64,000 nt of DNA from the NCBI GenBank assembly GCA_000342265.1, contig CP004348.1, forward strand, positions 620,001 to 684,000. Direction: 5' to 3'. The first letter of the stretch is position 1; each line of letters begins with the position of its first letter. This document shows, in pieces, positions 44,672 through 53,074 of this stretch. This DNA comes from a beta proteobacterium CB. Its GTDB lineage: Bacteria; Pseudomonadota; Gammaproteobacteria; Burkholderiales; Burkholderiaceae. Under the pieces are notes generated by a model. The model saw only the letters and a list, made by a program, of their open reading frames with translations. It searched no databases and was not told where the DNA came from. Made by a program: the position numbers and the translations under genes.

Positions 44672-45154
44672 TTACTTAGAAGTAGTCGGGCTATCTGCTG
44701 GGCCTGGATAAGGCTCGCTCATATCTTTGATGGTGGGAACGGGAATATCGCTGCAAATGGGTTTAGGCCCTAGGGCATTGAGGAAGTTGCAGTCTTGTTT
44801 GGTTGCTGCCGAAGCTGCGTGCTCTAAGGGTGATTTTCCGGTGGTAGCGGTAGAGACGGCACTTGCTGCCGTTGAGGGATTGGCTACCGCTACGGAAACA
44901 GCAGCAGTACCAGCAGAGCTAGCTACGCTAGTTGCTGAGCCCCCTAAGGCTAAAAGAGGAGCCGCGCAGCCGGTCATATTGAGGCAAAGAGCGATGCCTC
45001 CAAGGGGCGCTCCTACATTAAAGCAAAAAGCAGACCAGCCCGAAAGGTTTGGTCTGCTTGAATCCACTTTGGTTTCTTTGGATTTAGTTACGCTTACAAA
45101 CAACGTTGAATACTCCTGCTGCCCAGGATTCGCTAACAACGGGTTCAAATTCAC
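44672..45154 (-). CDS. Small hypothetical lipoprotein, start uncertain
   Basis: Open frame of 160 codons, but the 5' third crosses the terminator at 45028-45059, so the real start is probably inside. A lipobox-like MTGC follows a hydrophobic stretch (GGIALCLNMTGCAAPLLALGG). The only internal ATG (44977) is too close to the Cys to give a signal peptide, so a non-ATG start is likely. The remainder is Ala/Ser/Val-rich and ends with a Pro-rich tail (ICSDIPVPTIKDMSEPYPGP). No family recognised. Confidence 0.5.
   Translation of the reverse strand: MNLNPLLANPGQQEYSTLFVSVTKSKETKVDSSRPNLSGWSAFCFNVGAPLGGIALCLNMTGCAAPLLALGGSATSVASSAGTAAVSVAVANPSTAASAVSTATTGKSPLEHAASAATKQDCNFLNALGPKPICSDIPVPTIKDMSEPYPGPADSPTTSK
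45028..45059 (-). terminator. Rho-independent terminator of the surface-adhesin-E-like gene
   Basis: AAGCAGACCA (45028-45037) and TGGTCTGCTT (45050-45059) form a 10-bp stem. On the minus strand it is followed by a T-run (CTTTTTG). It lies 24 bp beyond the stop of the leftward gene at 45084-45491. Confidence 0.85.
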
Positions 45155-45491
45155 TATCTGGAGTTTTGTTATCTGAAACTACCTTGCCGCTACCTTTATT
45201 TCCAGCGAACTCTTTATATTCGATTGGACGGTAGCTAATTGCAGGGCAGTTGTATTCATTGATACCAATGATTGAACTAACGGGCTGTTTTGTTTTTGGA
45301 TTCACGCCAGGCTTTTTAAAATCGAGCATCGACATGATCTGCGCTTTTTCGCCAGAGGCACTAACGGTATCTAAGTCTACATAAACTACCATCACCGCAT
45401 TCGATCCCAATTCTTTCCACTCAGCGAAGCTGCTCGAGAAAGGCAATAGGGAGAGGGCAGTGAAAATGGAGAGTGCGTGTATTTTTTTCAT
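45084..45491 (-). CDS. Exported surface-adhesin-E-like protein
   Basis: 135 aa with a Sec signal (LSIFTALSLLPFSSSFAEW). The mature protein (WKELGSNAVMVVYVDLDTVS, INEYNCPAISYRPIEYKEFA) matches the small betaproteobacterial surface-adhesin protein E-like family, one domain with two cysteines. Function is poorly known; probably periplasmic. Confidence 0.8.
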   Translation of the reverse strand: MKKIHALSIFTALSLLPFSSSFAEWKELGSNAVMVVYVDLDTVSASGEKAQIMSMLDFKKPGVNPKTKQPVSSIIGINEYNCPAISYRPIEYKEFAGNKGSGKVVSDNKTPDSEFEPVVSESWAAGVFNVVCKRN

Positions 45492-45562
45492 ATTAAATAG
45501 CGTTTTTAATCAATCAGTTAAACCCAGACTGGGCCTTTAGGTCTTATTCTAAACTCCCCAGC

Positions 45563-48028
45563 TTATTTCTCCTTAATATTCAGATCTAGTTGCCGACTGA
45601 CCTTTGCAGGCTTCATTTGCAAGGGGAGATATTCATTGCGAGCCCATAGCCCACTCATATTGCGGTAGAGCTTGTTCTGTACCCAGCCAGATTGCCCTGA
45701 TTGATAAATGAATAGGGACTGCTCTAAATCAGAGAGATCGAAGAGGGTGCGTAGACTAGGAGCCTGCTTGGTTTCAAACGGATTGTCGGCCCTTAGAAGT
45801 TCAAGGCGCCCTACGTTGATGCTAAAGCTGTCTCCCGGAAAAGCTTGCGTCAAATTAAAGAAGCTGCCAAGGAGGGGAACCTTGCTAAATGGGCGGTGCT
45901 CCGAGACTGCCAGATGTGCATTGCCCCACATCCAGTTTTTAGGATTGTTGCCAAATTGCCCGCTCAACTGTTCTAAGGCTTTATCAAACGCGGCATTTGA
46001 AGCATCTGCACAGCTCTCGGTCTGTTGAGTTTGTGGATCATCGCACCACGGGCTATTGGGATTTTGCAATTGCAAGATCAAGGGATGTCTAAAGTTACGC
46101 GCCCCATAATTTTCGGCAAATAAATATCCTAGACGTGAAAAGAGTTTGCGTGAGAGTTGATCGGCCCAGGCATTAAATATCAGTGCACCAGTGCTATCAG
46201 TCTTCATATCGCCATCAAAGTTTTTGCTGAGTTCAATAGCTTGTTGTGCCAAAGGGTGTTTTGATTGGGCAGATTTAAATAATTCCAATAATGGTGTGGC
46301 GCCCAAAGATAGAGTGTCTGCTTGCATGGATTTCATGGAAGCGAGATCGTGTACTGACTTACTTTTTATCAGTTCCACAATTCTGTCGTGGCGTGTTGGT
46401 AGATCCCAATCGCCAGTAAGCGGGTTTGGATCATTGCTAGCTAATATTCTTTGGTTTGCTGTCGCGATCCAGTTTGCATCTGGGTTATTGCTACTTGGCA
46501 ACTGGTCAAATGGGACGTTCCCAGCCCAGTCATATTGTTTCTCCCAGCCTAAGGCCGGTGCTACGCCGTATAAGCCTTGGTGCAAGGTACGCTTGGGCGC
46601 AACACCAGCCGTCTGAAGTGAAATATTTCCATCTACATCTGCCATCACGACGTTTTGCATTGGGGCGTAGTTTTTGCGTAAGGCTTGCTTAAATGCATCC
46701 AAATCTTTGGCGTGATTCATATCCAGTAAACCAGCAACAGACTGATTTTCAAGATCCAGCGCAGTCCAGCGTAAAGCTAGGGCAAAGCGATCAGTATCAA
46801 TAGCACGTTTTGCTCGTGCATAAGATTCAGAGATCACCGGCCCATGTCGAGTCTCTTTGACCAAAAAACGAAGCGGTGGTTCGCCTTTGATATCGATGAT
46901 TTCTTGGCGAACTTTAAAAGATAGTGAACCCTCTGGACCTCGATACGCGCCAGGATTTTTGGGGTCCAACTGCTCAATATATAAATCCTGAACATCGGGG
47001 CCTGTGTTTGTGAAGCTCCAGGCAAATTTATCGGTGCGACCTAGTACTACCGCTGGAATACCAGGTAAGGTGGCGCCTATGACATTGAGCCCAGGAGCCT
47101 CCAAATGAGCCATATACCAAATCGCTGGCGCTGACAGCCCTAGGTGTGGATCATTGGCCAGCAAAGGCTTACCTGAGGTAGTTAGCTTCCCGTTGAGCGC
47201 CCAATTGTTGGAGCCGACACCATCTTTTCCTCCCGGAATTTCATTGATAGCCAATTCCGTTGCTGGTAACTTCTTCGACTTTTGATCTCGTGCGAGGGGG
47301 TTGGGGTTAAAGACATTGATGTCCCGATACATCTTGGCAAAGTCAACATTACTCACTGGCTCGCCTGGCGTATATGCCGGCATCACTTCCCATACTTGCT
47401 TGGTCGTTAAGAACTGCGAGAGCTCCAGGCGTTGCAATTCTTTATGCCAGTTACCGCCAAGATCGAGTGCCATCATCAACATCCATGCCACGCTATCGGA
47501 GGGCGACCAATGGCCCGGCTTGGAGCCAGTTAAAAAGTATTCAACTGGTAGCGCCCAGCCCAAGTGAGCATTGCCAGCATTGACACCATCTGCATAGGCT
47601 TGCAGCAATCGCTTGCTGGCTATAGGGTAGCGATCAAATTGTTTTTCAGCAGCATGTTTAATGCCTAGCGTGCGAATGAAGCGATCGATTGCGAGAGTTT
47701 CTTTGCCGAGGATTTCTGAGAGTCGCCCACTAGATAGTCGACGATTAATTTCCATTTGCCAAGAACGCTCGCTCGCATGCAAATAGCCCAGAGCAAAGAG
47801 TGCGTCTGTAGAGCTTTTTGCCTGAATATGGGGGATATCACTTTCATCAAAGGTGATGGTAACCGAATCTCCGAGAGATTTAATGATCCGCTTGCCGGAA
47901 GGGTTGGTTTGAGCTGAAACCAAGTAAAAGACTCCAGCTGCGACGATGAATACCAACACCCCAGAACCAAGCCAAAAGATCGCTTTAAATAGGGTTTTAA
48001 GACCAGGGCTTAAATTAGCTATTTTCAT
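45563..48028 (-). CDS. Penicillin-acylase-family Ntn hydrolase
   Basis: 821 aa. N-terminal hydrophobic helix (LFKAIFWLGSGVLVFIVAAGVFYLV) as a signal anchor. Alpha-chain start DIPHIQAKSSTDALFALGYLHASERSWQMEINRR; autoprocessing site with nucleophile Ser in GVGSNNWAL, beta chain from there (LLANDPHLGLSAPAIWYMAHLEAPG). Family members cleave amides, including penicillin G and acyl-homoserine lactones; the substrate here is unknown. Acts in the periplasm or at the outer face of the inner membrane. Confidence 0.92.
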   Translation of the reverse strand: MKIANLSPGLKTLFKAIFWLGSGVLVFIVAAGVFYLVSAQTNPSGKRIIKSLGDSVTITFDESDIPHIQAKSSTDALFALGYLHASERSWQMEINRRLSSGRLSEILGKETLAIDRFIRTLGIKHAAEKQFDRYPIASKRLLQAYADGVNAGNAHLGWALPVEYFLTGSKPGHWSPSDSVAWMLMMALDLGGNWHKELQRLELSQFLTTKQVWEVMPAYTPGEPVSNVDFAKMYRDINVFNPNPLARDQKSKKLPATELAINEIPGGKDGVGSNNWALNGKLTTSGKPLLANDPHLGLSAPAIWYMAHLEAPGLNVIGATLPGIPAVVLGRTDKFAWSFTNTGPDVQDLYIEQLDPKNPGAYRGPEGSLSFKVRQEIIDIKGEPPLRFLVKETRHGPVISESYARAKRAIDTDRFALALRWTALDLENQSVAGLLDMNHAKDLDAFKQALRKNYAPMQNVVMADVDGNISLQTAGVAPKRTLHQGLYGVAPALGWEKQYDWAGNVPFDQLPSSNNPDANWIATANQRILASNDPNPLTGDWDLPTRHDRIVELIKSKSVHDLASMKSMQADTLSLGATPLLELFKSAQSKHPLAQQAIELSKNFDGDMKTDSTGALIFNAWADQLSRKLFSRLGYLFAENYGARNFRHPLILQLQNPNSPWCDDPQTQQTESCADASNAAFDKALEQLSGQFGNNPKNWMWGNAHLAVSEHRPFSKVPLLGSFFNLTQAFPGDSFSINVGRLELLRADNPFETKQAPSLRTLFDLSDLEQSLFIYQSGQSGWVQNKLYRNMSGLWARNEYLPLQMKPAKVSRQLDLNIKEK

Positions 48029-48162
48029 GGGAATAGTTTAGTGGGTTCGCCCTGGCTTCAAGCTCAGGCTTGATGAATGCAGGCTTCAGGCCTTCAATGA
48101 CTCTTGCATGCTAAAATTTTGCTTGTCTTGGTTTATTTAGTACGGCTTTATTGCTCGTGCGA

Positions 48163-48251
48163 GCCCGAGTGGTGAAATCGGTAGACACAGCAGATTTAAA
48201 ATCTGCCGACTCAAAAAAGTCGTGCCGGTTCGATTCCGGCCTCGGGCACCA
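48163..48251 (+). tRNA. tRNA-Leu (anticodon UAA)
   Basis: Acceptor stem GCCCGAG/CTCGGGC with encoded CCA. Anticodon stem GCAGA/TCTGC encloses loop TTTAAAA, giving anticodon TAA. The long class II variable arm (CGACTC and its AAGTCG partner) and T-loop GGTTCGATTCC are present. Confidence 0.97.
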
Positions 48252-48272
48252 ATCGATTGATTTCAGGCATCC

Positions 48273-48719
48273 TTGAAATACCTTCACACTTTTCTCTTAT
48301 TTTTGTTTGTCGCCCCTTGCCTGGCTGCGGAACCTCTGATTTTCATTTGTGAGCGCGCGGAAAAGAATTACACCGAGACCTATGAATTGAAGGTCATTCC
48401 TGCCTCAAAAATTCAGAAGGCAAAAGTCTTTGTAGATAGTCGAGATTTAGATCAATCCGATGAGTTGGGTAGACAGGCTGTTAAGACTGTCCTCATCACC
48501 GAATCGACTGTTCTGATTTCGATGGATGCCAACTTTCCACCAGAGAATTTTGATGGGGTTCAGTATGGAGCTGGTTCAGTAAGTACGGCGATTGCAATTA
48601 ACCGATCTACCGGTCAGCTTCGAAAAGCAGAGACCGTTAAAGGTGGAATTCTCTCAGCAACTCTCGGTGAGGGTACGAAGACCTATCAAGAGCAATGTAC
48701 TGCCACTAAAAAGCCTTAG
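48273..48719 (+). CDS. Small exported hypothetical protein
   Basis: 148 aa from a TTG start; the signal peptide begins at once (MKYLHTFLLFLFVAPCLAAEP), which supports this start. The mature part has two cysteines (FICERAEKNY and QEQCTATKK) and no recognised family. It begins 21 nt after tRNA-Leu and may share its transcript. The stop overlaps the convergent exbD stop by 4 nt. Confidence 0.75.
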   Translation: MKYLHTFLLFLFVAPCLAAEPLIFICERAEKNYTETYELKVIPASKIQKAKVFVDSRDLDQSDELGRQAVKTVLITESTVLISMDANFPPENFDGVQYGAGSVSTAIAINRSTGQLRKAETVKGGILSATLGEGTKTYQEQCTATKKP

Positions 48720-49129
48720 TTAGGCTCGGTCACAAATCCTAATTTGGTTAAACCGGCACGGCGCGATGCAGCTAGCACCTGGGCAACGTATTCATATTTC
48801 ACGGACTTATCTGCACGCAAATTGATTTCTGGTTGTGGCTCTTTCTGAGCTGCTTTCTCGGCATAGCCATCAAAAGTTTTTAAATCAATTGGCGTGCTAT
48901 TCCAAAATATTTGACCCTGAGCATTAATAGAGAGCTGCACTGACTCGGGTTTAACTTCATTTCGTACGCTATTGGCTTTTGGCAGTTCAACTTTTACCGC
49001 TTGTTGAATCACTGGCAAGGTAATGATGAAAATAATTAAGAGCACCAACATGACATCCACCATCGGAGTCATGTTGATTTCGGCCATGATGCCGCTTTCT
49101 TCTTGATCGTTCTGAAGATTAAAAGACAT
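48716..49129 (-). CDS. exbD: ExbD/TolR-family energy transducer
   Basis: 137 aa. One N-terminal membrane helix with the essential aspartate (INMTPMVDVMLVLLIIFIIT), then a periplasmic domain. Works with ExbB to drive TonB. Two bp downstream of exbB; last gene of the murI-tonB-exbB-exbD run. Confidence 0.94.
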   Translation of the reverse strand: MSFNLQNDQEESGIMAEINMTPMVDVMLVLLIIFIITLPVIQQAVKVELPKANSVRNEVKPESVQLSINAQGQIFWNSTPIDLKTFDGYAEKAAQKEPQPEINLRADKSVKYEYVAQVLAASRRAGLTKLGFVTEPN

Positions 49130-49131
49130 GT

Positions 49132-49824
49132 TTATTCTCCGGACTTCACGCGGGCGCCGGTTACAAAGTAAGCGAGGAGATCATTGCCAAAGCGATTAAG
49201 ATCGGCCACCAATAATTTATTTGCGCGGTTAATCGCATTAAAGCCTAGCACCGCTGGAATTGCCACAGCCAAACCTAAAGCAGTCATGATGAGTGCTTCG
49301 CCAATTGGGCCGGCAACTTGATCAATCTGTGCGCTACCTGAGCTGCTGATGGCGATCAAGGCATGGTAGATGCCCCATACAGTTCCAAACAAGCCAATGA
49401 ACGGTGCAGTTGCGCCGGTTGAACCCAAGAAGGTGAGGCCTTTTTGGAGCTGTGCAGCAACACCATCAATACTATTCTTGAGGCTTCTTGCCATCCACTC
49501 GGAGTAGTTCAGGGTTTGCAAAAGTTCACGATGATTGGTCGATTGACTTTGGTGGTGAGTAGAGGCGCCGCTTGCTGCTTTGGCAATCTGATAGTAAGGG
49601 TTGCTTGCATGACTAGTAAATGCATTTAAACCTTGGTCGTACGACGTGGCGCGCCAAAACTGATCGAGCTCAGGTTTGAGTTTGCGCAAATTACGCAAAT
49701 CCCAAAAGCGAGAGAGCAAAATCACCCAAGTCACAATCGAGCAGATGAGAAGTGCTAGTGCAACAAAGCGCGTAATTGCATCGCCCTCAAGCCATAAATT
49801 TGCTAAGCCAAATGGTGTATTCAT
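49132..49824 (-). CDS. exbB: ExbB/MotA/TolQ-family proton channel
   Basis: 230 aa, three membrane helices (near 20-40, 125-150 and 170-195), with LGSTGATAPFIGLFGTVWGI and MTALGLAVAIPAVLGFNAI of the proton path. Energises TonB-dependent outer membrane uptake with ExbD. Confidence 0.94.
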   Translation of the reverse strand: MNTPFGLANLWLEGDAITRFVALALLICSIVTWVILLSRFWDLRNLRKLKPELDQFWRATSYDQGLNAFTSHASNPYYQIAKAASGASTHHQSQSTNHRELLQTLNYSEWMARSLKNSIDGVAAQLQKGLTFLGSTGATAPFIGLFGTVWGIYHALIAISSSGSAQIDQVAGPIGEALIMTALGLAVAIPAVLGFNAINRANKLLVADLNRFGNDLLAYFVTGARVKSGE

Positions 49825-49829
49825 AATAT

Positions 49830-50522
49830 TTAATTCTTTAAATTGAATTTAATTAAAAGGTTGGTAGAAATTCTTTGGGGCGAACCATTTACTAAAAATG
49901 GCTTAAAGCGATAACGACGACCAATCTCTGTTGCTGCTCGATCCAACCTTGGGAAGGAGCTGGAGCGTAACAAGGCTACATCCTCAACACTGCCAGATTC
50001 ATCAATAATCAATCTCACAACCACCTCACCTTGCTCTCCAGATCTTTTTGAGAAAGAAGGGTAGTAAGCGTCAGCATCAGGCTGATATACGACAACCAGT
50101 TTACCAATATCAGTCTGAATCGGTGTGCCGCTAGATCCAGAGGTAGTAGCGGGTGCAACCGTGGCATTTGGGGCTTGCGATTCACTTTTAGACTGCTGAG
50201 GCGTTGGTGGGGTTGCAGCCTGTTGTTGTGTTTGTGGTGTTGGGGTCTGGGTGGATTTTTCATCCACTGTTTTCTTTTTTTGTTCTTGCTTGAGCTTTGG
50301 CGGGGGCGCAGCTGGAGTGGCTTGGGGTTGCTTGGCGGCCTCTGGACTTACCAGGTTGGCCATGACTCGCGCGTCATCGAGCTGGTTATCGTTGTCAGGC
50401 TTCATGCTACTTTGAAAGCCAATTAAAAACAGTAGATGCAAGGCAACCACAATGCCAATGATGATGCGTTCGGTTTTGTCGAAAGGCAGGCGCGAGTTCA
50501 GTTGACTTAAAAAGGTGTTCAT
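49830..50522 (-). CDS. tonB: TonB-family energy transducer
   Basis: 230 aa. N-terminal anchor helix (IIIGIVVALHLLFLIGFQ), a Pro/Gln/Thr-rich spacer across the periplasm (about 60-135) and a C-terminal TonB domain (GEVVVRLIIDESGSVEDVAL, RRYRFKPF). The start overlaps the murI stop by 4 nt. Confidence 0.92.
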   Translation of the reverse strand: MNTFLSQLNSRLPFDKTERIIIGIVVALHLLFLIGFQSSMKPDNDNQLDDARVMANLVSPEAAKQPQATPAAPPPKLKQEQKKKTVDEKSTQTPTPQTQQQAATPPTPQQSKSESQAPNATVAPATTSGSSGTPIQTDIGKLVVVYQPDADAYYPSFSKRSGEQGEVVVRLIIDESGSVEDVALLRSSSFPRLDRAATEIGRRYRFKPFLVNGSPQRISTNLLIKFNLKN

Positions 50523-51325
50523 CTAAAAGTGCTCACCAATTGCGACTCAATACGGTGTTCATCCAAATCGGATTGCATCAGTTCTTGCGCCATTTGATGC
50601 AAGGTTTCTGCATCCTTACTGCTGATGAATTTAATGGAGCCATGTTCACCATCATCTAATTGCTTGCCTTGCGCTTCCAACTTTCTTTTGAGTTGGCGCA
50701 CTACTGCATCACTGGTATCAATGAGGTTAATTGAATCCCCGAGCAATTTGCGAATCGCTTTGCGCAAGAATGGGTAGTGCGTACATCCCAATACCAGGGT
50801 ATCTGCACCAGCATCCTGAATGGGCTCTAGATGCTCTGCAAGCAGTTCTAAAGTTTCTTCGCCATTAGCTTGGCCCGCTTCAATTAGTGGCACTAAACCA
50901 GCACCAGCTTGTTTAACAAACTGACAATTGGGCAGGGTGGCTAGTAAGGCGCTAAATTTATCGCTCTTGAGTGTGGCCTCGGTTGCAAGAACGCCAACAA
51001 TGCCATTGGTCGATTGCATTGCTGCAGGCTTGATGCCGGGTTCTACCCCGATGATCGGAATATTACACAGTTCATCGCGAATATCAGCAATCGCTTCAGC
51101 GGTAGCAGTGTTACACGCAACCATAATTGCATCGCACCCCTGTGCTGCTAAATATTGGCATAACTCCATACTGCGTGAAGCAATCCATTCGCTGGATTTT
51201 TCTCCATAAGGCGCATTGATGGAGTCTGCTAAATAAATATAGTCATGCTCGGGAAGCTGGCGCAGAGCCTCATCCAAAATGGATAAGCCTCCAACGCCAG
51301 AATCAAAAACCCCGATGAGTGCCAA
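50519..51325 (-). CDS. murI: Glutamate racemase
   Basis: 268 aa. Makes D-glutamate for peptidoglycan. The two catalytic cysteines are in MVACNTATAEA and VLGCTHYPFL; FDSGVGGLSIL is the N-terminal loop. Lies 59 bp after fumarase and overlaps tonB. Confidence 0.96.
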   Translation of the reverse strand: MALIGVFDSGVGGLSILDEALRQLPEHDYIYLADSINAPYGEKSSEWIASRSMELCQYLAAQGCDAIMVACNTATAEAIADIRDELCNIPIIGVEPGIKPAAMQSTNGIVGVLATEATLKSDKFSALLATLPNCQFVKQAGAGLVPLIEAGQANGEETLELLAEHLEPIQDAGADTLVLGCTHYPFLRKAIRKLLGDSINLIDTSDAVVRQLKRKLEAQGKQLDDGEHGSIKFISSKDAETLHQMAQELMQSDLDEHRIESQLVSTFR

Positions 51326-51383
51326 GTAAAGGTCGCTTATCTAAGGGGATTTGTTTTGATGAATAAATGACGCACGAATTGGC

Positions 51384-52907
51384 TTAAGCAATCTTGACTG
51401 GAATGCCGCCAATCTTCGCTTGCCATTCTTTAGGACCTGTCTCATGCATCGAGATGCCAGCGGAGCTAACCGCTACTGTTACTGGCATGTCTTTGACATC
51501 GAATTCATAAATGGCTTCCATGCCCAGATCAGCAAAGCCAACTACCTTCGCAGTCTGAATGGCCTTAGAAACTAAGTAAGCAGCGCCACCAACAGCCATC
51601 AAGTAGGCAGATTTATGTTTCTTGATGGCCTCGATTGCAGTAGGACCACGTTCTGCTTTGCCAATCATCGAGATCAAGCCGGTTTGAGCCAGCATCATCT
51701 CAGTGAACTTATCCATGCGAGTTGAGGTGGTTGGGCCTGCTGGACCAACTGCTTCGCCGCCTACTGGATCAACTGGGCCAACGTAATAGATGACGCGGTT
51801 TTTAAAGCTCACTGGCAATTCTTCGCCTTTGGCAAGCATGTCTTGAATGCGTTTATGTGCTGCATCACGACCGGTCAAAATTTTGCCGTTGAGTAGCAGT
51901 GTTTCGCCTTCTTTCCAGCCAGCTACTTCTTCGGCAGTCAGAGTATCTAGGTTCACACGTTTTGATTTCTTGGTATCTGGAGTCCAAGTCACATCCGGCC
52001 AATCCGATAATGAAGGCTTTTCTAATATCGCTGGGCCATCGCCATGCAAGTGAAAATGTACGTGACGGGTGGCAGCGCAGTTCGGAATCATCGCCACTGG
52101 CAATGAAGCAGCGTGCGTTGGGTATTCCATGATCTTGATATCGAGAACTGTAGCCAAACCACCAAGGCCTTGTGCGCCAATACCAAGCTGATTGACCTTC
52201 TCGTACAGCTCTAAGCGTAACTCTTCAGCGCGAGTCTTCGCACCTCGTACGATCAACTCTTGAATGTCTACTGGACCCATCAATGATTCTTTAGCCATCA
52301 ACATGGCTTTTTCTGGAGTTCCACCAATACCGATACCTAGAATGCCAGGAGGGCACCAGCCAGCACCCATCGTTGGGACGGTTTTGAGTACCCAGTCTAC
52401 GATCGAGTCAGAGGGATTGAGCATGACCATCTTGGCTTTGTTTTCAGAGCCACCACCCTTAGCTGCGCAAATAACCTCGACATCATCACCGGGGACAATT
52501 TCGTAATGAACGACGGCGGGGGTGTTGTCGCCAGTGTTTTTGCGTTTACCTGCTGGATCGGCTAATACGGAGGCGCGTAATGGGTTCTCTGGGTTCATAT
52601 AAGCCCGACGAACTCCCTCGTTCACCATCTCGGTCACGCTCATGGTGGCATCGCCCCACTGCACGTTCATACCAATCTTGAGAAAAACGACCGCAATACC
52701 GGTGTCCTGACACATCGGGCGGTGACCCTCTGCGCACATGCGGCTGTTGGTCAAAATCTGCGCAATCGCATCCTTGGCGGCGGCACCTTGCTCCAGCTCA
52801 TAAGCCTTGCCCATGGCGGAGATGAAGTCTTTTGGGTGGTAATAAGAGATGAACTGGAATGCGTCTGCAACGCTTTGAATGAGGTCGTTTTGTTTGATAT
52901 TGGTCAT
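51384..52907 (-). CDS. Class I (iron-sulfur) fumarate hydratase
   Basis: 507 aa; converts fumarate to malate in the TCA cycle. The alpha part has cluster ligands in MCQDTG, and the GAGWCPPGILGIGIGGTPEKA and ATRHVHFHLHGDGPA segments; the beta part (DPVGGEAVGPAGPTTSTRMD) is fused, as in E. coli FumA/B. Oxygen-labile [4Fe-4S] family. Divergent from acsA. Confidence 0.95.
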   Translation of the reverse strand: MTNIKQNDLIQSVADAFQFISYYHPKDFISAMGKAYELEQGAAAKDAIAQILTNSRMCAEGHRPMCQDTGIAVVFLKIGMNVQWGDATMSVTEMVNEGVRRAYMNPENPLRASVLADPAGKRKNTGDNTPAVVHYEIVPGDDVEVICAAKGGGSENKAKMVMLNPSDSIVDWVLKTVPTMGAGWCPPGILGIGIGGTPEKAMLMAKESLMGPVDIQELIVRGAKTRAEELRLELYEKVNQLGIGAQGLGGLATVLDIKIMEYPTHAASLPVAMIPNCAATRHVHFHLHGDGPAILEKPSLSDWPDVTWTPDTKKSKRVNLDTLTAEEVAGWKEGETLLLNGKILTGRDAAHKRIQDMLAKGEELPVSFKNRVIYYVGPVDPVGGEAVGPAGPTTSTRMDKFTEMMLAQTGLISMIGKAERGPTAIEAIKKHKSAYLMAVGGAAYLVSKAIQTAKVVGFADLGMEAIYEFDVKDMPVTVAVSSAGISMHETGPKEWQAKIGGIPVKIA

Positions 52908-53074
52908 GGTTTTAGGCTTAATTGTGTAAGGTTTTTTCTATTTTAAGGGTTTGCCATAGAGCAAATCCAGCGTGTTTTCACTTATCTTATTAGCTCTAGG
53001 GGATGCGTCTCCCTATCTTTGCGCTATTTTTGCGGAAAAAGACGACTGATTATTGAATAGAAGGGCTGTGAAGC

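Noticed and set aside
44727..45176. 149-codon plus-strand frame
   Set aside because: Antisense to two leftward genes and crosses a terminator; Ala-rich composition is a by-product of the lipoprotein frame.
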